Of a stretch of 64,000 nucleotides of DNA, positions 45,802-56,755 are shown piece by piece. Source of the stretch: Neurospora tetrasperma FGSC 2508 (Eukaryota; Ascomycota; Sordariomycetes; Sordariales; Sordariaceae); NCBI RefSeq assembly GCF_000213175.1, contig NW_009799099.1:62001-126000 (forward strand), in the 5' to 3' direction. Under the pieces are notes generated by a model. That model saw only the letters and a list, made by a program, of their open reading frames with translations, was not told where the DNA came from and ran no database searches. Every line of letters starts with the position of its first letter. Position 1 is the stretch's first letter. A program made the translations under genes and the position numbers.

Positions 45802-48800
45802 GATCGAATCGTATGCGGCTTCTCTTACCACGTTGGTAGCTGCCCAATAACTGCGAGGAATTGGTCTGATCTTGTTGAGAAGACCCTACAGTGTGCGTGT
45901 GGATTGAGTGCATGTCTTCAATTGGACATCATAGGTTGGCGGTAGCACAAAGATACAACAAGAATACAGGCACGGTATCAGGGGTATTAAAGGCGTTCAG
46001 TTGGTACGCGGCGTTGCACAGGCGGTTCAGGGCGGCAACCAAAAAAAGCACGAATGCGGCCAGGACTCAACTTGGTCGGGAAAGAGTACAGCAGAGCACA
46101 AAAACGAGACCCAAGCAAGTAAAGTCTCGGTTGGCAGGGTAGTAAGGGGCATGGTCATGGATGGGCTTGAAGGGGATGGACATGAAGGGTGGAGAAAGGG
46201 GAAGGACCTGGAAAAAACAGCCTCGAGGAGTCACAACATAACATACCCCCGTCCCCGTGCCTTGCATTACGCCCGAAAGAACCCGCATCCTGGCAGAAGG
46301 TCAGGTATTATGTCACTACCTCCCTCCTTGAGGAGGGGTATCACTACCTAGTACTGCTGCAGCTGCATTTTCATATTCACTTTGTCGTCAGAGAAAAGAC
46401 ATATTTCCTTCAATTGCTTTTTACAACTGCTACAGTCGGGATTTTCTACTTGTTTCGGAGACTAAACATTTTCTTCACTTTCGGGGCGTCTTGTTTCTCG
46501 TTTCTGTCTTCATTTTATTTCCTTGAGGGGGTTTTTCCGTGCTGTTCCATGGTTGATTCAGGTTGCTCGAGTCTGCATATTTGTGTGTGTTTATCGGCAC
46601 GTCAGGAAGGTGCCTAGATACAGCATCATACCATACCTCTACCTTAGTTGACGGGAGGTACCGGTCTCATGAAGACAGGTAGTTAGAAAGAAAAGTAATG
46701 CTAAATTAGTTTGCCTACCGTGCGTCGCCCTATCTGAAGAAGAATGATAATAGAGGTTCACTTGCTGCTTTCTACCTACCCGTCCTCCTTCTTCTTCTTC
46801 TCCCGTGCCTTCTCCCGCTCCCATTTGTTCTCCCGAACCCTCTTTTTCAGTTCTTATTCCGTAATGGCGGTTCATTTTGCTGTCATGAGCTCGTGTAGTA
46901 CCTCTACACATTGATGACATGAGCAAGATGGGGGTCATATCACTCGAGTCTATACCACCTTGTTACTGTATTCGCGGAAAAGAGAGGAATAAAAGGAGAT
47001 AAAGAGCTTACGTAGGTGGGTTGTCCTTGACAGTTGCTGGACTGTTGTACTGTAGCGAAGATGCCGTGGGTACACAATCTATTTCTGAAACCGGCAAGGT
47101 GCAGATGGTGCATGTTGAGATATCGCTTTGCAGTATATTACCTCTAGGTGGCTGCAGATGCAGATGCAATGAGAGGAGGTTACGAGGTTGTATCGTAGCC
47201 GTACACCCTTTTAGTACCTGATCCTACCTAGGTAGTAAGAACGAGCGTTGGGATAACGGACTTGGTGTGATAGGTCGAGTCATCCTGGTCAGACTGGACC
47301 TGTTCTAGGGCTATGTAGACCAGAACGAAGGGCCCCGGGCATATTAGGTACCTAGGGGCACCGGGGCGAATTGGCTTCACAAGTCTACATAGGTACCCAC
47401 CTCCGCGGAGAGGGGAGAAGGGAGAGGGGGGATCAACGCCGATCTGGATCTGGACTGGCCTGGCTCATTTGGCTAGGTTGTCTGATTCTACCACTTATCC
47501 CGAATTTTCAGGGATTTGGATCCTATCCGGGGCACTGGACTTTGGGTCCAGGTCCGGGTCCGGGTCCGGGGTCTCGGGAGGGAACTTGAATGGCACGCGT
47601 GCAAGTCTTCATGTCTTTTCCAGATCAGACGTCAAATCCAAGTCTAGCGCCAAGGCACCTACGCTAAGCGGGCCAAGTCTACCTAAGTCTAGGTACCTGG
47701 GAAGGTAGAGCAGAGTGTATAGGTAGATACAGGTAACGAACGGGCACTATGTGGTGGAGGAGGACAAGGACGGACGAATCTATCCGGCAGCGGCGCGTGC
47801 GTGGCGTGTATAAATCTAATCTCGACATGGAGGTGATCTACCCGCCTGGCATCTAGAATAGAGGTCAATACTTGGCTGACATGCTTGATGCTTGATGCTT
47901 GATAAATGGTACAGGTGGTGATAGGATCGATGCTGGTACCCATTGACCCGCAACCAAGCATGGGTATCTCTGGATGTAGAGGGTCAGGAGAGGTAAGGTA
48001 CATGTACAAATAAGACCGCGAAGAATTACCTGTTATGGCACGCACATCCGGCAGAGCATCAATACATCCGCTTGAGAATGGGGGTGACTACTAGCTACCT
48101 ACCTAGATCAGGGGTAGACGTGCCAGACTCCGTGTGTTGTGTATGTGTATCTCTAGAGGTAGGTAGTCGTAGGTACCTATGTCAGCAAGCAAGGCAAGAC
48201 GTACCTACCTACCTCTGAGAATCTACATGCGAGGTGGGAAGAACGAGGCAACACCAGCCGCACAATGCATTTGCAGCAGCGGCGCGGCCCTTGTGGTGCT
48301 CGTCTTGTACCTTACCTAGCAGTGTAGCTAGGTAGGCAGACTTTCCCGCGCGGGCTGGTAACCGTCAACCAAACCAAGCTGTAATGGCGAACCATACAAC
48401 CCCTTTGAATCTTGCAGGAAGTATGACGAGGCCTCCGTCCACTTGTCCAATATTTCTCGAGGGTTTACTAGGTACTTGAAACTCGTATTCAGGAAGCCGG
48501 GCGTTGAAGCATCATGCAGACTGATGGGTGACTTGACCTATCAGCGAGGAGTCAATGTCATGACATAGATCTGGACTCTGGCGTTCCTGAATGGGCTGGG
48601 TCTTTCGGGGGTCTAGTCAGTCGCCTGGCAACCTCAAGGTTGCTTGTGTCAGTCGATTGCTTCGTCATTTTGCAGTGGTCTCAATATCCCAGGCCTGACC
48701 GGGCCCTGTCATGTCGACAGTGTGTAGAACATTGGGGAAACGTGTTCCATTGTTCCTTGCGAGGACAGGGTTAGATGTAACGGCCCGGTTCCGCAAGACA

Positions 48801-49784
48801 CCTTGGGTAGTATGTTGACGACAGTTTCGGCGGCATAGATAGACCAGACGGGTTAGGAAATTTCGAGCGGTTCAGGGGGGATCGAGTAGCCTGAAGAACA
48901 ATGGACACCAGACAAGTAGATAAACGGCACTACTTTGTCTGTAGGTAGGTACACCTATCACATCAATCTTGTCACCGTCCGTCTCGGCTGGCGACTTCGA
49001 GTATGAAAGGTTGCTTGCTGGCCATCAATCTTTCTGCACTTCCGGCACGATGTCGCAGGATGTCGTGGGATCTAGATGAGCCTCGCTTAGATGCTGTGCT
49101 TCCCTTGTCTTTGGGGGTTTCCCGGCTTCCTTGTTCCCAACTCGGATAATCAAGTCGAACTCGGTATGCCGTTCGGACCGTTCCAGCTCCAGTCAACGGT
49201 CAGGAGGCGTCTCCGCTTGGAAACCCGTGGTGGGGGTTCCCGGCCCTCAACTGTTCAATTCCGTTCCCGCATGGCCATCATCTCTGATAGTATCGGACTC
49301 TTGCAGGCCTTTGTGTACCCAGCTGGAATGGTTTGTGAGAGCAAGGCTCGTGGCCCTAAGGTCGATAGCCGGTACCAATCGACATTGGATCACGGTTTGG
49401 TGCATTGGTTTCTTGCGCTTTTGTTAGTGGTGCGCCACTTTCTGTCGTGGTGAAGATTGACAGTGACATCCGTCGAATGTAGATTTCTGATGGTCATTCA
49501 GGTTCACTCGGGAGAGTGGGCATGACTGCGCTGAAGGTTGCTCAACGGTTGGGTTCTTTGAGAATGAGCGAGTGTCGACGTTGGTCGATAACTGCCAAGC
49601 CGGAAAGGGGGAAGAGCGGCGAGGGCACACGTGACTGGACTGCGCCGAACGAGAAGGAAAAGTGGGCCCGCGACATCCAACTTTGGAACTTCACAAAAGT
49701 CGCTGAAATGAACTTTTGTCAGTCAACGACCGCCGTCACCACGTCATCATTGCCTCGCTGTGCTGCCGGCAAACCACATCAACA
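45802..49784. other. Intergenic with dense TACC/GGTA elements
   Basis: 4 kb with no supported gene. The 3' flank of the transcription factor comes first. Between 47222 and 48340 there are about a dozen TAGGTAGG, CTACCTAC or TAGGTACCTA elements. Other simple sequence is a GGTCCG repeat near 47549-47572 and three ATGCTTG units near 47883-47903. An open plus frame at 49091-49453 has no family likeness. Confidence 0.6.
47222..48340. repeat. Cluster of TACC/GGTA tetranucleotide elements
   Basis: Short arrays and palindromes of the tetranucleotide occur at 47224-47235, 47345-47356, 47680-47700, 48092-48106, 48156-48180, 48201-48214 and 48308-48338, with further single units between. Some are inverted (TAGGTACCTA), others tandem. 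They resemble the (GGTA)7 array at 15419. Confidence 0.7.
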
Positions 49785-51049
49785 ATGGCTAGAACGACCC
49801 AAATAAAGCGCAAGCATATGCAAGTTGCTCGCTTTTGCCGGCAATACCTCCAACTGGAGCCGGTCGTGGACTTCCCCGACGGCGAGTACCTGTGCGATGC
49901 ATCAGTCCAGGAGACACTGTACGAGCAGCTTTTCAGCGAGGACATCAAGAATCCCGCGCCTCCGCGGTATCAGCTGAGGATCCTGAAAGAGCTGGTGAAA
50001 AGGATTGAGGAAAGTATCGAGGATTGGGACCAATATGTAAGTTTCTGTAATGGTCATTTCAGTTCCATGCGTTGAAGGTGTGGCCGGATTTGAAGTAGGA
50101 AGGTCTCGGCTGGCTGCTGCAAAGTTCAAACACAAGTTACCTACCACCCCCTCGTAGCACGTTTCCTCACCAAGTTGTTTCTTTTGCCATCTTTTACTAG
50201 GGCCTCTCGGACAATCTCTACACAAGATTATCCCATCTGCTCTCGCTGCGGTTACCCTCCGAGGCCGATGCCGCGCAGCAAAAGTGCTACGTCACTTACC
50301 ACCTGTCTCTTCTCGATCAAAATCTCGGCGTCGGCAGTTATGCCTTTAAACAAGATCCGGATCAACCGGGCCGGGAAGAGGTATCGTCGGCTTCTCCTGA
50401 CGAGGAGCCACACATCACCCTCCTAGAATCCCGCAACCTCATCGCCGCCTCCGGCACCACCGGCCTACGCACCTGGGAAGCCTCCCTTCACTTGGGGCAG
50501 TACCTCCTCACGCATCCCTCCCTCGTCTGCGGCAAGCGTGTGCTCGAACTCGGCGCAGGAACAGGCTACGTTTCTATCCTCTGCGCCAAGTATCTCGGGG
50601 CCAAACACGTCATCGCCACCGACGGGTCAGACGAAGTCGTGGCCAACTTGCCTGACAGCTTGTTCCTCAACGGGCTCCAGGGGTCTGATGCCGTCCAGCC
50701 GATGGAGCTATGGTGGGGTCACGCGCTTGTCGGCACCGAGGAGGCGCAATGGAACGGAGGACGGGAAGTGGACGTGGTGCTGGGCGCGGATATCACGTAT
50801 GATAAAATCGTTATTCCGGCGTTGGTCGCCTCGGTTGAGGAAATAGTTGAACTATTTCCCAAGGTGGAGGTGGTAATTGCGGCGACGGAGAGGAATCGGG
50901 AGACGTATGAGAGCTTCCTGAGTGTGTGTGAAGGCAGGGGTCTGGAGGTGGTTCATGCGGAGTTTCCGGTGCCGCCTAGATCTGAGCAGACTGGGCCGTT
51001 CTATAATGATCTGATGCCGATACACATCTGTCAGTTGAGGCGGAAGTAG
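49785..51049 (+). CDS. efm3: EFM3/FAM86-type elongation factor 2 lysine methyltransferase
   Basis: Seven-beta-strand SAM-dependent methyltransferase of the FAM86/Efm3 group, which methylates a lysine of eEF2 in the cytosol. Exon 1 is 49785-50036 and exon 2 is 50201-51049, with a 164 bp phase-0 intron. The product is 366 residues. The N-terminal FAM86-like helical region (ARFCRQYLQLEPVVDFPDGE onward) is followed by TGLRTWEASLHLGQYL, SAM motif I VLELGAGTGYVS (198-209), the acidic residue in VIATDGSDEVV, and LGADITYD (278-285), which corresponds to the family's D-x-x-Y/F-D motif. The C-terminus returns to a beta strand, HICQLRRK. Substrate assignment comes from family knowledge and was not tested. 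Confidence 0.88.
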
Positions 51050-51652
51050 GTAGGGGAGCTGGAGGGAGTAGGCTCGAGCTTGACGCCGGGGTGGTGTGTG
51101 TAATTGATAAGAGCTTATCGGTCAGCCTTGATGGCTGTCGCATTGTCCGCTTCATTCCTCTGAGACGACGGCTAGACAGCCAGTGAAAAGTCAAAACAGG
51201 TATGGCTCTGTCTTAGACCTGGCTTTACATCGTAGATGACAGAATAAAATAAAAAGAGCAAACCCCATCATGGTTTATTGATGAGAGCATGTCCCCGGCC
51301 ACATGTTTGTTGATTGTTTATTTGGACGATCCCAGTTGGGACGACAACCAAGTCCCGCTGTCTTGACAAGGCCCGTGCACTTTTCGGGGAGGTGAGGTGC
51401 AGCACGAGCCACCCTGCACAGCAGAAACGCCAAGATTTACGCCTCACATCCCAGGCCACATTCCCATACGATTAGGGCTTGCACCCAATTAAGCGGCACG
51501 AGAGTGGAATTTTCTCAGTGGCTCCACCGCAAGTTGTCGTGTGCCCCGTGCGCGGCGAGTGCAAAAAACGACTTCAAAAAAAGCACAACCGCTCCTCCGT
51601 CCGCCGCTGCACTTCTCGGTCTTGATCGTCAACTCGCCCGCAAGACACCAAG
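51050..51652. other. Intergenic, rps24 promoter
   Basis: About 600 bp between two tandem genes. It carries the 3' end of the methyltransferase gene and the upstream region of rps24. No other feature is seen. Confidence 0.7.
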
Positions 51653-52706
51653 ATGGCTGACTCCGACTCCCCCGTCACCCTGCGCACTCGCAAGTTCATC
51701 CGCAACCCTCTGCTTGGCCGCAAGCAGATGGTCGTGTACGTTGCCCTCCTTCTGCCAATCTGACCAAGAGTCAACGCCGTGGCAGCAAGGCAGCAATGGA
51801 TATGTTTGATCATGTCTACCTTCATTTTGTCTTTCACAGAGCATATCCGAGCAATACTTCCATCGAAGTCCCACCAAGCGAATGCGACAAAACCACCAAC
51901 AGACCCCTCCTTCCACCGAGATGCGCGATCGATCGAGTCAATCATGACCTCACATCCATCATCATCCACCATTTGTACCCTGCGAAATCAATAGCCTTGA
52001 TGCTCAAGAGGCCAGAAAGAGATGGGACACAAACACAAGGAAAAAAATACATTTGACCCTTGCTGAAAGACTAGCGGTTTCGCGGGGGATCATGATGCGG
52101 ATCATGGTGATTGGGGGCAAAACAGACAAGAAAGATACCGCAACGACATCTCGTGTGGAGAGTGGGCGGTGGTTTGTCGCGTTTCGCTTCGGTGATCGTG
52201 ATACAAATCTGAGGGAGGCGGAGAAGGAGACACATCAAGTCCAAAGCTGCTTTGCTATGCGCGGTTGTTGCTCCCTCAACAACTTAAGGACAGTCTTGCT
52301 TACTCCTGCTTTTTTAACCACTACAGGGATATCCTCCACCCCAACCGTCCTAACATCTCCAAGGACGAGCTCCGCGAGAAGCTGGCCACCCTCTACAAGG
52401 CCACCAAGGACCAGGTCAACGTCTTCGGTCTCCGCACCCAGTTCGGTGGTGGCAAGACCACTGGCTTCGCCCTCGTCTATGACTCCCCCGAGGCCATGAA
52501 GAAGTTCGAGCCCCACTACCGTCTTGTCCGTGTCGGCCTTGCCTCCAAGATCGAGAAGGCTTCCCGCCAGCAGCGTATGTTTTCAGTTACCCCCATACCT
52601 CCCAATCTATCACTAACATTCAACAGGCAAGCAGCGCAAGAACCGCCAAAAGACCCTCCGCGGCACTGCCAAGGTCAAGGGTGCCAAGCCCAAGAAGGAG
52701 AAATAA
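51653..52706 (+). CDS. rps24: 40S ribosomal protein eS24 (RPS24)
   Basis: Small-subunit ribosomal protein eS24, 136 residues, at the usual family length. Exons are 51653-51735, 52327-52574 and 52627-52706. The first intron is long (591 bp) and the second 52 bp. Seen are the family opening [20 protein letters not shown], then [39 protein letters not shown] and [19 protein letters not shown], and a basic Lys-rich tail. Codon use is strongly biased to C-ending codons, as expected for very high expression. No defects are seen. Confidence 0.97.
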
Positions 52707-53187
52707 GCGTATCGCTCTCCTTGGTGCTTTGTCGTCCTTCTCTTCTATCTCACCGGGTGTTTGCCAGGCTGTGCATCCTTTTTTACAGTGCATCTGGGGC
52801 TTCCTCCGGCAGTCGATCTGCCGCCTGCAAACCTAGTCAGCATTTGGGATCCATTTGGAGGCGTGACGGTTGGGCTTTCAGGGATTCTGGCGACATAGCA
52901 TACAATTCAGGGGTGTTTTGCGTGGCACAAAAACAAGATGATCAACAACTTGGGCGTCTGTGATTCGTGATGTCTTGTTTGTCGAGACTTTGACTTGTTT
53001 CAATGGTGGCTTGGACGAGTGTCCTGTCCTTGTACCTTCATCACTCTTGCCTCTGACATCTCTACCTTTCCTCTCAGATTTCCTTTCTCCGAACTCAATA
53101 CTTCCTCCAATTCCAGCAAGGCAGTCCTGCTTCCATTCACCTTCACCTCGCTGTCACCCACTAGCCGAACCGCTAGACCTACTACCG
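52707..53187. other. Convergent spacer
   Basis: These 480 bp hold the 3' ends of rps24 and of the Ser/Pro-rich gene on the other strand. No gene is seen. Confidence 0.7.
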
Positions 53188-53964
53188 CTACCCACGACTA
53201 AGAGGCCCCTGAAACAGATGAGAATCCATTCTTTCATCTTCAACCCCTTCATTTCCTTTCCCCTCCATCACCACCGCCGACTCAGGCTCCTTCTGCGGGC
53301 TCTTCCTGGTGCTCGTGCTGAGGACATCGGGGATGAGGCTGGGGGTAAGTTTATATGTGCTTGTGGCTATCCCGGTGTCCAGGTCCGTGTCTAAGCTGGT
53401 TGACAACCTGGCGGACAAGTCTTCTTCCTCGAGTGTGATATCAGTCGCGCCAGCCGTAGGGGGTATGGTAATCGTCGTGGTCTCGCAGCTTTGACCTGGC
53501 TCGGGCTCTGTGTCCACGTCTTGAACCAATCCAGGCACATCCACCCTCGCACCCACCGGAACCGGGACAGGTACCGAGTGAGCCAACACAGGCGAGCTAG
53601 GTACTTCTGGGACGAAGGGTTCGTCTTCGTTTACTAAACGTGCTGGCGAGTTAGGACGGGTTGGACCAACGCCCACGGGGGAGGTACTTCGCGTTGCATC
53701 TGCCGAGTTTGGGAGAGGGTCCGGGCGGGGGGAGTAGATGGATGGAGTGGGCTCCAATTGTGAAGCTGTGGGGTTTGAAGGTAGTGGTTGAGGTGGGCTT
53801 GACAGAGTTGGCGACGGCGATGGAGCGGATGATCTCTGGAAACTGGAAGTGGCGGACTCTGTGTTTGCATCGTCGGTCTGGATGGAGGTGTTGATTTGAA
53901 GTCGGGGGTTTGCTGGCGGTGATGGGGGTGCCGGTGAAGCTGTCCTTGAGGAAGTGGAATTCAT
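53188..53964 (-). CDS. Ser/Pro-rich hypothetical protein
   Basis: A 258-residue single-exon frame of no known family. It is Ser/Pro/Thr-rich in the first 130 residues, with an internal SVPVPVPVG stretch, and becomes acidic towards the C-terminus. It has no signal peptide, transmembrane segment or zinc motif. ATG 53964 is the first start after a TATA-like CATAAAA at 54106-54112. It is one of four unusual intronless genes between 53 and 59.5 kb. It may be lineage-restricted, but that needs a database search. Confidence 0.5.
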   Translation of the reverse strand: MNSTSSRTASPAPPSPPANPRLQINTSIQTDDANTESATSSFQRSSAPSPSPTLSSPPQPLPSNPTASQLEPTPSIYSPRPDPLPNSADATRSTSPVGVGPTRPNSPARLVNEDEPFVPEVPSSPVLAHSVPVPVPVGARVDVPGLVQDVDTEPEPGQSCETTTITIPPTAGATDITLEEEDLSARLSTSLDTDLDTGIATSTYKLTPSLIPDVLSTSTRKSPQKEPESAVVMEGKGNEGVEDERMDSHLFQGPLSRG

Positions 53965-54942
53965 CTTGAGGATTTGGAAAGCCAGTCAACTGGTGGACTA
54001 GTGGTTTGTTGTGTTGATTTCGTGTCTATCCCTAGATTTGATCAAGTGGACTACACAGGAAATGACTGTTCTGTTTGAAGTTTATGAGCGCTTGAGAGGG
54101 GGCACTTTTATGGGAAAATGGTAACCCCCTTGGATCTGAATCACGAAGGCATTCGCGTTGTTCTCCTTCGCACGACATGACACCTCGCCAGGCGTCGTGG
54201 CTCAATGACACATTCATGTTGCTTTTGGTCATCTGAGGGAATCACACAGACCGCGGACGAGATCGAAGGCAGGGCTAGAGGGCAATGGACTGGTGTGGTT
54301 CATGCTCACGTCAAGCAAAACAGGTCACGTTCAGAGAAGGGAAGACACGGAGGTTCATTACCTACCTTATGCACAGACGAGCAGCAACGTTGGAAAGCGG
54401 TCCACGGATGGTGTCAAAGCCCTGCAGGCCTAGTCGATGACTTGCCGAATTCCGTCAATTCGACCGGGACGATTTTACTACCCTCAACGCCGCGAACATC
54501 ACGGATCATCGCGCATGTCACATACCTCGGGAGGCTTCTGATGGCCTAGGGGCAGCCAGTCCATCTGAGCCTTATCACTGAATGGCCGGAACTGTGGAGC
54601 AGGAAATTGAAGCAGACGCTTGAATTTTCTCGTCTTACTGCCTTTGGTTCCTTTCCTGGCCTGCTTCTATCGCTCCAGTTACCTATCCCTTATCCTCATC
54701 TACCTACCTACCTTTCAGTCTCCTAGAATGCTGGATTCAGCCCGTTCTACACATTTTCCCTCGTCCGCTTCTTCCATCTGCGCCAGCGCCAGCGACCCAT
54801 CCTAATCAAACAGACCATGTCCGGGGCCGCGACCGTCAATCCTCCGGTGAATCAGCCCTCCACCCACCCGGTGCACCAACGGTGGGAGTTCCCCAAAACC
54901 CATCCGGGTAATCGTTCCAACTGCCTACAGTAAAACGATTCA
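53965..54942. other. Intergenic
   Basis: Upstream region of the Ser/Pro-rich gene (TATA-like CATAAAA at 54106-54112) and downstream flank of the next minus-strand gene. CTACCTACCTACC occurs near 54703. No supported gene. Confidence 0.65.
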
Positions 54943-55500
54943 TCATCGTGACCCCGATGGGCATCGATTGGGCGGCGAAGGTGTCGCCGGTTGCCAAGGA
55001 AATACACTCCTAGTTGCATGTACACATACATACTGCAAGTGTCTCTGGTCGTGGCTGTCTCTTGATTCGACATTATATGGGATGGGCTGCTGCTGCCGCT
55101 GCTGCCGGTCGAGTCGATCCTCTTCACCCTTCTCCTCTATTTGCTCCTGCTCCTCCTCTTGCCTGTTTATCACATCCCCGGCATTGACGCCGGTCAAATC
55201 GAGATGAATAATAAACGACCGAGGACATTCGGCCGCGTTTCCGGAGTAGATCACAACATAATCATTATCACCGTGGTCGGACAATGGGTGGCCGTTGATG
55301 AGGCTTCCGGAGAGCTTGAGGGTTGCAGGGGTGGAGGAGAGGTTGAGGGTGTTGGGAATTTCGATGGACAATGAAGGGGTGGAAGGGGTAGGAGTGGGAG
55401 CGCCGGAAGTAATGGGGACGTCGGGGACGGACGAGCTTGCGATGCTAGGTTGAGAGCTGTTCATCACTTCCGGTTGCAAGTCGGGGCTGTAAGAGGACAT
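54943..55500 (-). CDS. Hypothetical protein, Ser/Pro-rich with Gln/Glu-rich tail
   Basis: A 185-residue frame from ATG 55500 (MSSYSPDLQPEVMNSSQPSI). A Ser/Thr/Pro-rich first third leads to a segment that looks folded (LKLSGSLINGHPLSDHGDND, then YVVIYSG and SFIIHLDLTGVN). After that comes a charged EEEQEQIEEKGEE and polyglutamine-like stretch. I recognise no family. A TATAAG at 55549-55554 (minus strand) lies just upstream, and the start context CCAAAATGTCC is good. The frame is open further upstream to ATG 55644, which would add 48 residues. Confidence 0.45.
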   Translation of the reverse strand: MSSYSPDLQPEVMNSSQPSIASSSVPDVPITSGAPTPTPSTPSLSIEIPNTLNLSSTPATLKLSGSLINGHPLSDHGDNDYVVIYSGNAAECPRSFIIHLDLTGVNAGDVINRQEEEQEQIEEKGEEDRLDRQQRQQQPIPYNVESRDSHDQRHLQYVCVHATRSVFPWQPATPSPPNRCPSGSR

Positions 55501-56503
55501 TTTGGATGCGGAAAAAGCGAGTATATCGGTAGACTCCTGGGTGATAAGCTTATAGACGTCAGGTGCATTGTTTGGTAAAGAAAGGATCGGGAAAGGAGCA
55601 ATAGCGAGGGGAGGGTGCTCTAATATACCTAGAGCCAGAGGCATCCTCCCCGGGGAAAAAAAGTGAAGGGATTCCCATCACTTCTCCTTCAATGAACATG
55701 ACACCCTATTAAAGCGGTGTTGTCGATGACACTTGCTTCCGTTGGTGGTTGGCGAGCGAAAGAGGTAGACAAACTAGCCTACAAACTGCCGTGATGGAGA
55801 TTGAAGAAAAACACGATGACAGCCGGGCATGTGTTCAACATCATGGCGCACATTTGGGCGTTGTCAAAGGTGAGGCCAGTGAGAGGTCAAGTATTGTTCA
55901 GTGGGCACAATCATGTTGGAAAGAAGGAGAACTGAACAATAACGGAGAGAAGGACATCAATTCGAGGACAACGGAAAATCTTTGTTCTGATCGGTAAATT
56001 TACCTCTACTCTCTGCTAAAAGGTGGTTGAGAAAGAAAGTACGATTCATCATGATATTCATGACAAGCTCACATTCAATCAAGAATGGAAGGAAGCTACC
56101 AAGCGGACTGTTGCCCTTATCGACAGCCTTATCTCTGCGCACAAGAACCTTGATGGCCAATTTTGTCAACTTCACTTCTCGACGTCGCCAACCCATGACA
56201 ACCTCCTAGTCCTGTTCTCCAAAGCACGCCAGTTACCCTGAGCCAGCTCTATTCATTGCGCGCCGCCTCAATTCCTCATGAACGCTTTATCCAGGGCCGA
56301 CAAGCCATTCGAGCGAAATCCCACCCATGTCAAATTAATCCTTCAGCCTCCTTGATCATTTATCTTCATTCGAGTGAAGCCACTAGAAGTTACTCCTCGA
56401 AAAAACTCGGGTGAATCGAGCGGCGATCTGTCGCTACTGGAAGTGGATGGTGAAATCCGCCGGGACGTACACGACCTCGCAATTATCCTCGCGTTCCGAG
56501 TCT
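55501..56503. other. Intergenic
   Basis: A 1 kb region upstream of one minus-strand gene and downstream of another. It contains short open frames only; none is supported. Confidence 0.65.
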
Positions 56504-56755
56504 TCACAGACGGGTAGGCGGCTTTGGCTTGGGAAGAGTAGGAATCGGAGCGCTTGGTACAGTGGGAACTGGTTCGCCGTCCTCGGTGCGACAAGGAGGT
56601 TTAGGCCCGGGAAGGGTCGGGATCGGGGCGCTGGGGACCGTAGGGATAGGTCCACCGACCTCGCAGCGAGCAGGCGGCTTCGGCTTGGGAAGCGTTGGAA
56701 TGGGAGCGCTGGGAACGGTAGGGATGGGCTCCCCGAAGGTGGTGCAGGTGACCAT
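56504..56755 (-). CDS. Three-repeat Pro-rich protein (GEPIPTVPS family, member B)
   Basis: An 83-residue protein made almost wholly of three repeats, at residues 8-33, 34-59 and 60-83. Each opens G-E/G-P-I/V-P-T-V-P-S-A-P-I-P-T-L-P, then K/G-P-K-P-P, one variable residue and Arg. It shares the opening with member A at 25197-25604 but has Ala for Lys after the first PS, and a single PIPT unit. It has three Cys (one in the N-terminus, one in each of the first two repeat ends). No signal peptide is seen. Codons differ between repeats while residues are kept, which supports translation. A TATA-like CATAAAAA lies at 56889-56896 and the leader has no ATG. Function unknown. Confidence 0.72.
   Translation of the reverse strand: MVTCTTFGEPIPTVPSAPIPTLPKPKPPARCEVGGPIPTVPSAPIPTLPGPKPPCRTEDGEPVPTVPSAPIPTLPKPKPPTRL

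Noticed and set aside
49091-49453. 120-codon plus frame before the methyltransferase gene
   Set aside because: Composition is not protein-like, with no homologous motif or splice evidence.
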